DNA from: Candidatus Omnitrophota bacterium
GTDB lineage: Bacteria; Omnitrophota; Gorgyraeia; JABMQH01
Length of the DNA stretch: 11,275 bases
Assembly: GCA_026387595.1 (NCBI GenBank)
Contig: JAPLLL010000039.1
Span: 1-11,275, forward strand
Direction of reading: 5' to 3'
A model generated the notes under the pieces. The model saw nothing but the letters and a program-made list of their open reading frames with translations. It was not told the DNA's origin and searched no databases. How positions within the stretch are numbered: position 1 is the stretch's first letter; each line of letters opens with the position of its first letter. This document shows, piece after piece, positions 1 to 6,629 of this stretch. The position numbers were made by a program, and so were the translations under genes.

Positions 1-457
1 CTCCGTCCTGTATAACAATTTTCTTTAGATGAGTCTGCATTTTTGTTTTTTTCGCGGTGCCGGCAACGGACGGAGGTGTTTTCTTGAATACTAAAGGGGC
101 GTTTGATCTGGATATGCCATTTATTTCGATATTCAGCCTCGGTCGATATAATACAATTTCTTCGACATCTACTTTTTTAGACAAAAGCGCAAACAGGCTT
201 ATATCAACAAAGCCGTTCTCAACGGTTAAAAAATATTTTTCATTAAATCCCGGCGGGTTCTTTATCCTGACCCCTGAAAAGGATATAATCCCTCTCCACA
301 GAGAAACCTTTAAATCATCGATCTCGGCTTCCGTATTTAAGATCTCGTCCAACTCCTTAACAGCAAGATTCTTCATAATGCCCGGCAGGGTCCTTTGCGC
401 AAAAAAAACAGCTGCGGCCAGGATAAGCATAATAATGCCGATTAAAATCTTTTTCAT
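1..457 (-). CDS. AsmA-like envelope protein, N-terminal 152 residues (C-terminus beyond window)
   Basis: The frame opens with ATG at 457 and runs off the window edge without a stop. Residues 4-20 form one hydrophobic segment after MKK, fitting an N-terminal membrane anchor with the rest on the periplasmic side. Residues ~50-112 show the AsmA/DUF748 pattern: a short strand, then V-R-I-K-N-P-P-G-F, a hydrophobic patch, 'DISLFALL', and 'IVLYRPRLNIEI'. Residues 145-152 (KKIVIQDG) match the 'i.i.nG' strand that follows in this family. Known AsmA relatives are large repetitive proteins that bridge or shape the diderm envelope; the exact role here is inferred. The ATG shares one base with the TAA of the upstream radical SAM gene (TAATG), and only a weak A-rich, G-poor stretch precedes it, so translation is probably coupled. 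The family call is fairly secure; the subfamily cannot be set without the C-terminus. Confidence 0.75.
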   Translation of the reverse strand, partial: MKKILIGIIMLILAAAVFFAQRTLPGIMKNLAVKELDEILNTEAEIDDLKVSLWRGIISFSGVRIKNPPGFNEKYFLTVENGFVDISLFALLSKKVDVEEIVLYRPRLNIEINGISRSNAPLVFKKTPPSVAGTAKKTKMQTHLKKIVIQDG

Positions 458-1413
458 TATATCTTTTTTATGTTTGTACCCAGAAGCTTCAAGTCCATTT
501 CTTCGCTCGGGTCCTGGACCCAGCCGTTTACCAGGCCGTATTTCAGAAAAAGGCCGGTGGCTTCTTCGTATTCCCCCTGTGTGATGCGCCTGTTGATCTG
601 CGGAAAATCCTTCGCGTTATAAGCAGGGTAATACTGGCTCATCAGGCTTATGTAAACCTTTTTTGAAATATGCCCTGAGATGAATTTAAAAATCTCATCG
701 GTAGCAGCGACCCCATTTGGCAAAACAAGGTGCCGGATTACCAGACCTTTCTTGGCTATGCCATCAGCATCCAGGACAAGATTTCCGGCCTGCCGGAACA
801 TTTCCTTGAGCGCCTTTTTACATGTGTTAAAATAACCGGGCGCGTTCGAAAACCTTATTGCGTTTTCATCGTTCCCATAACGCATATCCGGTAAATATAC
901 ATCTACTATGCCGTCCAAAAAACCCAGCGTTTCAACAGTATCGTATCCGCTTGTATTATAAACGATCGGCAGATCCATGCCTTTACGGCCGGCCAAATAA
1001 AGCGCTTTTAATATCTGCGGCACAAAATGCGCGGGGGTAACAAGATTTATATTATGGCACCCTTTGTCTTTTAATTCAAGCATTATGCCGGCCAGAGATT
1101 CGGCGGATGTTTCCTTTTCATCGGATTGTTGGCTAAAGACGTGGTTCTGGCAATAAACGCAATGCATTGTGCAGTGCGTAAAAAATATAGCGCCGGACCC
1201 GCGCGTTCCGGAGATCGGCGGTTCCTCGCCGAAGTGCGCAAAATAGCTATAAACAACAGGGTTAAGGCCTGCCCTGCAAAACCCTTTCTGGCCCCTTAGC
1301 CTGTTCACTCCGCATTTACGCGGGCAAAGGCTGCAATTCTTCAATGATTCAAATGCGGCCTCGGATCTTTCTTCCAGGATAGCTGATTTAGGCTGTCCAG
1401 TTGTAGGCTTCAT
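457..1413 (-). CDS. Radical SAM protein, PflX/pyruvate-formate-lyase-activase-like (COG1313 type)
   Basis: This is a 318-residue cytoplasmic protein. The radical SAM cluster motif is C81-X3-C85-X2-C88, inside 'HCTMHCVYCQN', and should bind a 4Fe-4S cluster and S-adenosylmethionine. An N-terminal cysteine group (C27, C30, C34, C46: 'CSLCPRKCGVNR...GFCRAG') is typical of the PflX-like group and may bind another metal or cluster. 'ISGTRGSGAIFF' just before the SAM motif and 'NLVTPAHFVPQI' after it are further family hallmarks. The substrate is unknown: members resemble glycyl-radical-enzyme activases, but no glycyl radical enzyme is visible here. The ATG at 1413 overlaps the end of the GH57 gene by 26 nt. 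No good Shine-Dalgarno or closer in-frame start is seen before C27, so translational coupling is likely. Length and motifs are intact. Confidence 0.88.
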   Translation of the reverse strand: MKPTTGQPKSAILEERSEAAFESLKNCSLCPRKCGVNRLRGQKGFCRAGLNPVVYSYFAHFGEEPPISGTRGSGAIFFTHCTMHCVYCQNHVFSQQSDEKETSAESLAGIMLELKDKGCHNINLVTPAHFVPQILKALYLAGRKGMDLPIVYNTSGYDTVETLGFLDGIVDVYLPDMRYGNDENAIRFSNAPGYFNTCKKALKEMFRQAGNLVLDADGIAKKGLVIRHLVLPNGVAATDEIFKFISGHISKKVYISLMSQYYPAYNAKDFPQINRRITQGEYEEATGLFLKYGLVNGWVQDPSEEMDLKLLGTNIKKI

Positions 1414-2881
1414 AATCGACAGTGGGACAAATTAACCTGATGGGTCCGGATTCGGGTTGGCTCTCCAAGGTAATACCTTTTTCTTCAATAAAAAACGCAA
1501 ACCGGAATTCTTCGCCTGCGCGTATGTTTAGATCCGCGAATGGAACCGCAACCTCAAGAACTTTTTTATAAGCGACCTCTGTGATTTCTTTTGCCAGCTT
1601 CCATTCTCCCTGCTCCGGCCGCGCATAGATATACGCCTTCAATCCTGCGTCACCCGCAAAAATAGGGATCTCTATCCGGCTTTCGTTAGGAGGGAGTTTT
1701 GAGATCACCAGCTTCACAGTTTCCTTGTTCTGGTTTATTATATCCGAAAATTTAAGGTTAACTTTTATATAAATGTTTTTCAGATCAAAACCGCAGCATA
1801 TCTTTTGTATTAGGCTCTCTGCCCTGTGCATTGTCCCGCCTGTAGTGCCGACATCAAAACAGGCGGATTCAAGCCATTCATAATAAGTGGTCTCCAGGCC
1901 GTCTATTACCGGCTTTATGAATCCCGCGCCTCGCCTTACGGGTTTTAAGGTCCTGGTACTTATCGGCACTTTCAGTATGTCGGGAGGCGGCTGGCCTATT
2001 AATTCATAGATATTCGACAGGTGTTTGCGGTATAAGCGGTCAAACTCTTCGTCGCAGGATGAGGAATTCTGCGGCCCGTACCACCAGTTCCAATCGCTTC
2101 CTTCCGCTATGTGTATCTGGCGCCAGGCATCGTTTATCTTTTTATCTAACCCCGGATCGGTATGTTTTTTCTGGAAACACGCAAGGTCATTGCGCACCGT
2201 AGAGAGGTAATCCCATGAGGAATTTTTTTCTTCACAGCCTATCCAGGTTGAGAAATCCGAATTGATCCAGGACCCCGGGAACAGGCTTTTTATCTCTTCC
2301 TGCGGCGGATTTTGGCTCAAGAAATCCGATACGGTTGTTGTCTTAAGCAGTTCGGATTCCTCGCTAAGGCGCAGGTATAAAAGGCTTAAAAAGTCCCGGC
2401 CGTTGTCCGGGTAATATTCCCACGCATTCTCCCCGTCCAGTATGATCGATACAAGGAAGTTCCCCTCCTTTGTTTTAAGCGCCTCGCGTATCCTGTGCAG
2501 GTGCGATATAAAGTCATTTACCGCCCTTGGGGCAGGAACGCTCTGGTATAGGAAGCCCACCGCATCGGAAAGGTTATGGTCCCTGAAGATAATGTTTAGA
2601 TCACTTTTGCCCCGCTTCAAAAGGTACGGTTTGTAAAGGGTTTCCGCGGTCCTGGGCCTGTTGATAGATTTAAGCAGTATCCCCTCATCTGTTGCTATCC
2701 ATCTGATGCCGCATTCCGTAAGTAAGGGCAATATGTCCTCCCCTACCGACCCCTCTGACGGCCACATCCCGTTAGGCTTTTTGCCGAACAGGCCCGTATA
2801 TCTTTTTACCGCCGCTTCTATGTGCCATTTCGCGTCTTGCGGCTGGCTGAACCTTTTTTGCGGCATCGGGCAATCAGGCAT
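1388..2881 (-). CDS. GH57 glycoside hydrolase, C-terminal fragment of a frame-broken gene
   Basis: This is the larger part of an alpha-amylase/alpha-mannosidase-like GH57 protein (COG1449 type). The first ATG in this frame is at 2881, but homologous reading extends back to about 2941 ('PYYHPILPLL'), where it meets the frame of the N-terminal fragment. From the ATG, E43 in 'GMWPSEGSV' is the expected nucleophile and D149 in 'ILDGENAWEYY' the expected acid/base, by analogy with amylopullulanase-type GH57 enzymes. The C-terminal half contains 'GGTMHRAES' and a beta-rich domain ending in 'YEAYNW', usual for this group. Likely substrates are alpha-1,4 glucans, but specificity cannot be read from sequence. 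On its own the fragment lacks the first barrel strands and the HxHQP motif, so it is unlikely to be active unless the frame break is an assembly error. Its stop overlaps the radical SAM start. Confidence 0.82.
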   Translation of the reverse strand: MPDCPMPQKRFSQPQDAKWHIEAAVKRYTGLFGKKPNGMWPSEGSVGEDILPLLTECGIRWIATDEGILLKSINRPRTAETLYKPYLLKRGKSDLNIIFRDHNLSDAVGFLYQSVPAPRAVNDFISHLHRIREALKTKEGNFLVSIILDGENAWEYYPDNGRDFLSLLYLRLSEESELLKTTTVSDFLSQNPPQEEIKSLFPGSWINSDFSTWIGCEEKNSSWDYLSTVRNDLACFQKKHTDPGLDKKINDAWRQIHIAEGSDWNWWYGPQNSSSCDEEFDRLYRKHLSNIYELIGQPPPDILKVPISTRTLKPVRRGAGFIKPVIDGLETTYYEWLESACFDVGTTGGTMHRAESLIQKICCGFDLKNIYIKVNLKFSDIINQNKETVKLVISKLPPNESRIEIPIFAGDAGLKAYIYARPEQGEWKLAKEITEVAYKKVLEVAVPFADLNIRAGEEFRFAFFIEEKGITLESQPESGPIRLICPTVDYEAYNWTA

Positions 2882-3537
2882 GCCCGGCCTGGCATTATCC
2901 GTATCGCATAAAAGCGGAAGTATGGGGTGATAATAGGGCGCGGGATCACTTTTTTTATCAGTTCGATCTGTTTTTGGATCACTGCTGTTTTATCCTCTTC
3001 GCTGAACTTGGAACCTTTTTTTACAAGCTCTTTAAGGACAGCGTCTCTATTCCTGTGGGCAGGGTCAAACCAGGCAAGATTGAAAAGAACCTGAAGATCC
3101 AGATAATCCTGTGTCTTGAAGTTATTTATTACCCTGTCGGCATAGGCCGCGCTTATGAACCTGCCCCTTTTTATCAAAAGGTCGTAAAATCTCGGCAGGG
3201 GCGCTATCATATTGTCCCAGTTCGCCATGAAAAAATTAAGCACTATGAATTTTTTATCTTCCGGGGTCAGGTCTTTTGCGGGTTTTAACGAAATATTCAG
3301 GAATTTTTCATCGGGTAATTTCCCGGATGTGTAATCCTCAAGCTGGTCCATAAGGGACGGTACCACATTGAATGTCTGGCGGATATCCGGGAAATCCTTA
3401 AGCAGGTCCGCCATATTAAAGTAGTCCTTAATAGCGTGCAGCCTTACCCATGGCAGGGAGATCTCGCCTGTAAGCGAGTCTTTATAAAACGGCTGGTGCA
3501 TGTGCCAGAGAAATGCTATATAGAGAGGTTTTTCCAT
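2818..3537 (-). CDS. GH57 glycoside hydrolase, N-terminal fragment of a frame-broken gene
   Basis: The fragment begins 'MEKPLYIAFLWHMHQPFY', carrying the HxHQP signature at the start of the GH57 barrel. 'LNFFMANWDNMI', 'PRFYDLL' and 'DLQVLFNLAWFDP' follow, all characteristic of the COG1449 group. Homology stops after 'IELIKKVIP' (about 2941); the remaining ~40 codons to the stop at 2818 are out-of-frame readthrough. The two fragments joined give ~716 codons, close to the usual length. From memory of the family, roughly 16 residues (the 'Y+.l...G.IEls.s' stretch before 'PYYHPILP') are missing at the join. I chose ATG 3537 over the in-frame TTG at 3552 because the TTG lies inside the predicted -10 element. 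The protein has no signal peptide, so it should be cytoplasmic. This is the first gene of an operon with the radical SAM and AsmA genes. Confidence 0.82.
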   Translation of the reverse strand: MEKPLYIAFLWHMHQPFYKDSLTGEISLPWVRLHAIKDYFNMADLLKDFPDIRQTFNVVPSLMDQLEDYTSGKLPDEKFLNISLKPAKDLTPEDKKFIVLNFFMANWDNMIAPLPRFYDLLIKRGRFISAAYADRVINNFKTQDYLDLQVLFNLAWFDPAHRNRDAVLKELVKKGSKFSEEDKTAVIQKQIELIKKVIPRPIITPYFRFYAIRIMPGRACLIARCRKKGSASRKTRNGT

Positions 3538-3551
3538 ATTAAACTTTATCA

Positions 3552-3560
3552 ATTATAGCA
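3552..3560 (-). promoter_or_regulatory. Extended -10 promoter for the GH57 operon
   Basis: On the minus strand TGC-TATAAT (3560-3552) is a perfect extended -10 element. No good -35 exists: the position is occupied by the GC-rich arm of the preceding terminator. Transcription would start near 3545, giving a leader of only about 8 nt before ATG 3537 and no room for a Shine-Dalgarno. Inferred from sequence alone. Confidence 0.55.
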
Positions 3561-3561
3561 T

Positions 3562-3599
3562 AAAAAACCCCGCCCCTCTGAAAAAACAAAGGGGCGGGG
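3562..3599 (-). terminator. Intrinsic terminator of the porin gene
   Basis: Arms at 3587-3599 and 3568-3580 form a 13-bp GC-rich stem (one G-U pair) around a 6-nt T loop. On the minus strand it is followed directly by six T (3567-3562). It lies 27 nt past the porin stop. There is no T run on the plus-strand side, so it acts in one direction. Confidence 0.93.
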
Positions 3600-3626
3600 G
3601 ATAAAACACAAAACTCTCAGCAGATG

Positions 3627-5018
3627 TTAGAAAGCAACCTTTACGGTTCCAACAACATCCGTTGCAACCTGGTCAAAGTCGCTTACCCAATACTTGCCAG
3701 GGAAGAACCATGCGCCAAGAAGGCCAAAAGAAACATCCTCGGTATACGTATAGTTGAGCGTCAGGTCTAATTCCTGTCCGAGATCCTTGTTTCTTCCGTT
3801 GTAGAGCGTGCCGCCGTCTGGGGCTTCCGCTGCTTGCGACTTGTCGTTACGGAACCAGATGAAACGGCCGTCAATGCCGATATTATTAGTAGGCTTTATG
3901 TTGGCCTTAATAATAAACTGCATTTCGTTCGTTGCGCCGCTATCCTGGGCATTTGTTATGCCCTCATAGCCAGTCTGTCTCTGCGCGGTTGCATAATAGA
4001 GGTTCTGGAATTCGCGAATAGCAGAGTCAAACTTGCCTCTGTACATCATATCCCATCCGTGATATGTGCCTTCTGAGGATGACGAAGGTGAAGCTTCGCC
4101 GCTGTATAAAATATACTCTAAGCCCAGTTTCGGCGTCCACTTCATATCTTTGAACGCGTAATCACCGGACAGATCAAGCGCGCCTGCGTGCCTGGACCTT
4201 GAAATATCCGAAGCAGTGGAATAGCGGCCGAACTGCATGGCGCCTTCTGCTGCCAATGTCGCATTCGCGATAGGCTCAAAGCTACCCCTGATGCCATAAG
4301 TGTCTATCCAGTTTGTCCGATCTGCGACTATTGCGGAGCTACCAGTATAGGCAACACCTGAATTATCGTGCTTTTTCCAGTAGTACGCTTCGGCTTCGCC
4401 ATTGTAGCTGTCGAACTTGTAGCCTATGTTCGTGCCAAGCAGCCAGACATGATCGTTCCTGTTTGTTGTGTTCTCTTCCAGCAATGAATATACGCCGTCA
4501 ATTTTCCACGGATCAAAATCCAGTGTTGCCTTGATCGCGTCGAATGAATTGATAACTGTGTATTCGTTGGCTGAAATCGAAGCCAGCGGGTCTCTCTGCT
4601 TTGCGCCAATGATGAAACCTTTTCCGAACCAAAGGTCCTGGCGGCCGATCGTAACCGTAAGAGGCGAATAAACCATCTCTTTGAAGGTTACGTTCGCAAG
4701 GTCCACGATCACGTCATACGTGTCTGTGGCTGTCCCGATTTTCTGCGATATCGGTTCGCCCCAGTCTCTCTGGTTTGCGAGTCTTACTACCGTGGAAACG
4801 TTGTCTGTCAGATCGGCATCAACCTGCACCTCTGCGGTGCTCATCAGGAAATCATAACCTGAGCCTACGCCCTTATTCGGCGCCAGGTCATAGTTCCATC
4901 TCAAGAGCCATCTGGCGGACAAATCTCCGCTTACTTTCACATTCTGCACTTCCGCGTATGCAGGTACTGCTATCAGTACCACAAGCGCTAAAAGGCAAAA
5001 CAATGTAGCTTTCTTCAT
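3627..5018 (-). CDS. Outer-membrane beta-barrel porin, alginate-export-like
   Basis: This is a 463-residue protein. Residues 1-22 are a clean Sec signal peptide (MKK, hydrophobic core, A-Y-A | E). The rest is alternating polar/hydrophobic strands with many Trp, Tyr and Asn and no helix-like membrane segment. It ends in '...VGTVKVAF', the terminal Phe recognised by the BAM machinery. 'TIGRQDLWFGKGFIIGAK' and 'NSFDAIKATL' resemble the alginate_exp/AlgE-type barrel family, so a substrate-specific or general porin is likely; the cargo is unknown. ATG 5018 was chosen over upstream in-frame ATG/GTG codons because AAAAGGAG sits 7 nt before it and the signal peptide begins there. The gene is monocistronic, with its own promoter (5216-5243), a ~190-nt leader and a strong terminator (3562-3599), suggesting high and possibly regulated expression. 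Confidence 0.87.
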   Translation of the reverse strand: MKKATLFCLLALVVLIAVPAYAEVQNVKVSGDLSARWLLRWNYDLAPNKGVGSGYDFLMSTAEVQVDADLTDNVSTVVRLANQRDWGEPISQKIGTATDTYDVIVDLANVTFKEMVYSPLTVTIGRQDLWFGKGFIIGAKQRDPLASISANEYTVINSFDAIKATLDFDPWKIDGVYSLLEENTTNRNDHVWLLGTNIGYKFDSYNGEAEAYYWKKHDNSGVAYTGSSAIVADRTNWIDTYGIRGSFEPIANATLAAEGAMQFGRYSTASDISRSRHAGALDLSGDYAFKDMKWTPKLGLEYILYSGEASPSSSSEGTYHGWDMMYRGKFDSAIREFQNLYYATAQRQTGYEGITNAQDSGATNEMQFIIKANIKPTNNIGIDGRFIWFRNDKSQAAEAPDGGTLYNGRNKDLGQELDLTLNYTYTEDVSFGLLGAWFFPGKYWVSDFDQVATDVVGTVKVAF

Positions 5019-5025
5019 TAATTTT

Positions 5026-5033
5026 CTCCTTTT
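5026..5033 (-). promoter_or_regulatory. Strong Shine-Dalgarno that fixes the porin start
   Basis: AAAAGGAG ends 7 nt before ATG 5018. It is the strongest ribosome binding site in this part of the window. It excludes the in-frame codons at 5045-5051, which would place this site inside the coding sequence. Confidence 0.85.
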
Positions 5034-5041
5034 GGATTTGT

Positions 5042-5127
5042 ACATCACCATTTATTTTCAATAAAGGACTTGCAGACTTGAATCTACCCGCATCGTCCTT
5101 CTTCTCTATCTATTTTCACATCACCAT
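5042..5127 (-). repeat. Pair of 10-nt direct repeats in the porin leader
   Basis: ATGGTGATGT (minus strand) occurs at 5127-5118 and again at 5051-5042. Both copies carry ATGGTG, which can pair with CACCAT at 5193-5188 near the 5' end of the leader: the first by 8 bp (with flanks), the second by 6 bp. The second copy lies 8 nt upstream of the Shine-Dalgarno. Confidence 0.6.
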
Positions 5128-5215
5128 AGTTTGATAACTCCCGACGCAATGGTTTCACTCCCCTTTCTCGTCCGATTAAAGTTATCTATGGTGGTATAGC
5201 CTTTCTTTTACGTTA

Positions 5216-5243
5216 AGTATACCACAAAAGCCAGCTTTGTCAA
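5216..5243 (-). promoter_or_regulatory. Sigma-70-type promoter of the porin gene
   Basis: The minus strand has TTGACA (5243-5238), a 16-nt spacer and TATACT (5221-5216). The -35 is perfect and the -10 has one mismatch. Transcription would start near 5209, giving the long porin leader. Confidence 0.82.
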
Positions 5244-5331
5244 ATAAAAACTACCCTTATTTTCCACCACGACTCATTTGATCCTGAGGAGCCCTTGCTA
5301 AAGACCATGCGACGAATGGATCAAGTTGAAA

Positions 5332-5820
5332 TCAGAACTTACCCTTGCCCAGGCCAAGGCCGGTGCTAAAGGTGCCGGCCTTCGGGGATACAGCAACGTT
5401 TATTATTGTTTTTGTGGTCAGGGGCTCTATCGCAATAATACAGGTTTCGTCCGCCTTGCTGAAATACATCTCGCTTATTACATGCTCAACGACATTCTGG
5501 AGTTCCCAGTTATAAATGGCCATCTGTGTCTTAAAGAACACCATTACCTGTTCAGCGGTCGCCCTGCCCGCATACCGCATCATGCCTACCCGTAAAGAGG
5601 CATTTTGGAACACAAAGGACTGGTCCCGCAATATGCTAAACCCGTCAGGGATCGGGACATCTTCGAATTTAAGGTTTGCGGAAACGTTAAGCGGTTTTTC
5701 AACCTGCGCTATCCCGCTTGAACCGGATGACCTGCGGCTTGGCGCGGAAACACAGCCACTTAATGCCACGGCTGCGATTGAAATAAGCGCTATATAGATA
5801 CTAAACTTGCATGGCTTCAT
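5332..5820 (-). CDS. Conserved lipoprotein of unknown function
   Basis: This 162-residue protein has a lipoprotein signal: MKPCK, a hydrophobic core at residues 6-19, then the lipobox L20-S21-G22-C23. A Ser/Gly-rich linker (28-36) follows. The mature domain has 'DVPIPDGFSIL', 'SFVFQNASLRVGMMRYAG' and 'VMVFFKTQMAIYNWEL'. A 'VP.P.gf ... R.G...Y.G ... ff...M...gW' layout recurs in small lipoproteins of deltaproteobacteria and related phyla, as I recall; no function is known to me. The C-terminus is Gly/Lys-rich (GLGLGKGKF). It is probably anchored in the inner or outer membrane facing the periplasm; V24 after the lipid Cys is not the Asp that retains lipoproteins in the inner membrane in enterobacteria. 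ATG 5820 is the only start compatible with the signal peptide. The gene has its own promoter at 5831-5859 and no clear terminator. Confidence 0.8.
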   Translation of the reverse strand: MKPCKFSIYIALISIAAVALSGCVSAPSRRSSGSSGIAQVEKPLNVSANLKFEDVPIPDGFSILRDQSFVFQNASLRVGMMRYAGRATAEQVMVFFKTQMAIYNWELQNVVEHVISEMYFSKADETCIIAIEPLTTKTIINVAVSPKAGTFSTGLGLGKGKF

Positions 5821-5830
5821 TATTTTTTAC

Positions 5831-5859
5831 AATATACCGCAGGCATAATAAAAAGTCAA
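5831..5859 (-). promoter_or_regulatory. Sigma-70-type promoter of the lipoprotein gene
   Basis: The minus strand has TTGACT (5859-5854), a 17-nt spacer and TATATT (5836-5831). Only 10 nt separate the -10 from ATG 5820, so transcription should begin within a few bases of the start codon. There is no room for a Shine-Dalgarno. Confidence 0.8.
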
Positions 5860-5865
5860 GTCTTT

Positions 5866-6519
5866 TTACCTCTGCCCTGCCCTTTCAACCAGATCTTTTG
5901 AGTTCTGGAAGATATTATTTACCTGGGCATCGGTAAGCCGCAGCTTTTTCAAAAAGGAACGCGCCTTTTTATCATTAATAATATCTTCCGGCCTGTGTGT
6001 GTCAGTATTAAGCACCAGGCGCGCGCCTGTTTTTTTTGCGGCCTTGATCACTTCTTTATTGGGAAGCCTGTGATTTTTGCGCGTAGTCAGTTCAAGGTAT
6101 ACGTTTTTTTTTGCGGCAAGCTTTGCATCGGCAATGCTGATATGTCCCGGATGCGCCAAAACATCGGCCCCGCACTTAATAGCCATTCTGTTTGTTCCGG
6201 GGATCACCGGTTCCGTAATTGTTTCACCATGTACGACCACGATCTTTGCCCCGTTTTTGCGCGCAAATTTGATCAGCCTTTCCATGTCCTGCAGCGGCAC
6301 ATGCGAAAGTTCAACGCCCGGAATAACTTTTATTTTCCAGAATTTATTCAATTCTTTCGCGGCTTTTGCTACGCGCGGCAGGACAAAATCAATGTTGGAG
6401 GCATCCACGTGGTCTGTGAGCGCAATCGCCTCGTAGCCATTTACCAATGCGCGCCTCACAAGCTCGCTTGGCAGGAGTTCGCCGTCACTCAAAATCGTAT
6501 GCGTATGCAGGTCTATCAT
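5866..6519 (-). CDS. PHP-domain metal-dependent phosphoesterase (histidinol-phosphatase-like)
   Basis: This 217-residue protein covers a single PHP domain. Metal-ligand motifs appear in order: H5-T-H7 with D12, 'TDH' D36-H37, 'PGVE' E70, 'HGE' H97, 'AHPG' H123 and 'NTDTH' D173/H175. This is a complete trinuclear-metal set, so the enzyme should be active. Relatives hydrolyse phosphomonoesters such as histidinol phosphate or nucleotide phosphates; no histidine-biosynthesis gene is nearby, so the substrate is open. There is no signal peptide, so it is cytoplasmic. AAAGGGAAAC directly before ATG 6519 supplies the ribosome binding site. The gene starts 16 nt after tRNA-Arg and shares its promoter, so tRNA processing would leave a short 5' end on the mRNA. 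The family is secure; the specific name is not. Confidence 0.88.
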   Translation of the reverse strand: MIDLHTHTILSDGELLPSELVRRALVNGYEAIALTDHVDASNIDFVLPRVAKAAKELNKFWKIKVIPGVELSHVPLQDMERLIKFARKNGAKIVVVHGETITEPVIPGTNRMAIKCGADVLAHPGHISIADAKLAAKKNVYLELTTRKNHRLPNKEVIKAAKKTGARLVLNTDTHRPEDIINDKKARSFLKKLRLTDAQVNNIFQNSKDLVERAGQR

Positions 6520-6535
6520 AGTTTCCCTTTTAAAA

Positions 6536-6609
6536 CGCCCCCGGCCAGATTCGAACTGGCGACCCCAGGTTTAGGAAACCTGTGCTCTATCCATCTGAGC
6601 TACAGGGGC
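6536..6609 (-). tRNA. tRNA-Arg (anticodon CCT)
   Basis: It is 74 nt and folds into a full cloverleaf: 7-bp acceptor (one G-U), 4-bp D stem with 'AGATGGATA' loop, 5-bp anticodon stem CAGGT/ACCTG with loop TTCCTAA, 5-nt variable loop, and T arm GCCAG/CTGGC with TTCGAAT. The anticodon CCT is at 6575-6573 and reads AGG. The discriminator base is G, as usual for tRNA-Arg. The 3' CCA is not encoded and must be added after transcription. A promoter lies ~104 nt upstream and a PHP gene 16 nt downstream. Confidence 0.96.
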
Positions 6610-6629
6610 ATGAATTTCTCACCTACGAC

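Larger units (their letters stand above)
5019..5209 (-). promoter_or_regulatory. Long, foldable 5' leader of the porin mRNA
   Basis: From the predicted start (~5209) to the ATG there are about 190 nt without a gene. A long-range stem pairs 5186-5193 with 5122-5129 (8 bp, perfect) and continues 5181-5185 with 5134-5138 (5 bp) after a 4-nt bulge. Inside it are GACG/CGTC complementary bases around a purine-rich loop. A second small hairpin lies near 5060-5090 (GGAC/GTCC with an inner GTAGA/TCTGC). The leader did not match a riboswitch class I know. It may be a regulatory leader, an sRNA target or an mRNA-stabilising structure; the function is inferred. Confidence 0.45.

Noticed and set aside
57..584. 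175-codon open frame on the plus strand
   Set aside because: It runs antisense across the AsmA-like and radical SAM genes, and its translation resembles no protein family. The minus-strand frames show clear family motifs.
5019..5209. Named riboswitch (c-di-GMP, cobalamin, fluoride, SAM) in the porin leader
   Set aside because: Short resemblances (GGTGATG, GTGAAACC) were seen, but the conserved cores of these classes are not present in the right order.
5278..5324. 7-bp inverted repeat TTGATCC/GGATCAA after the lipoprotein gene, considered as its terminator
   Set aside because: The loop is 33 nt and no T run follows, so it does not fit an intrinsic terminator.
5850..5871. A-rich/T-rich hairpin (AAAAAG/CTTTTT) after the PHP gene
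   Set aside because: The stem is short and AT-only, and it overlaps the lipoprotein promoter -35. It is too weak to call a terminator.
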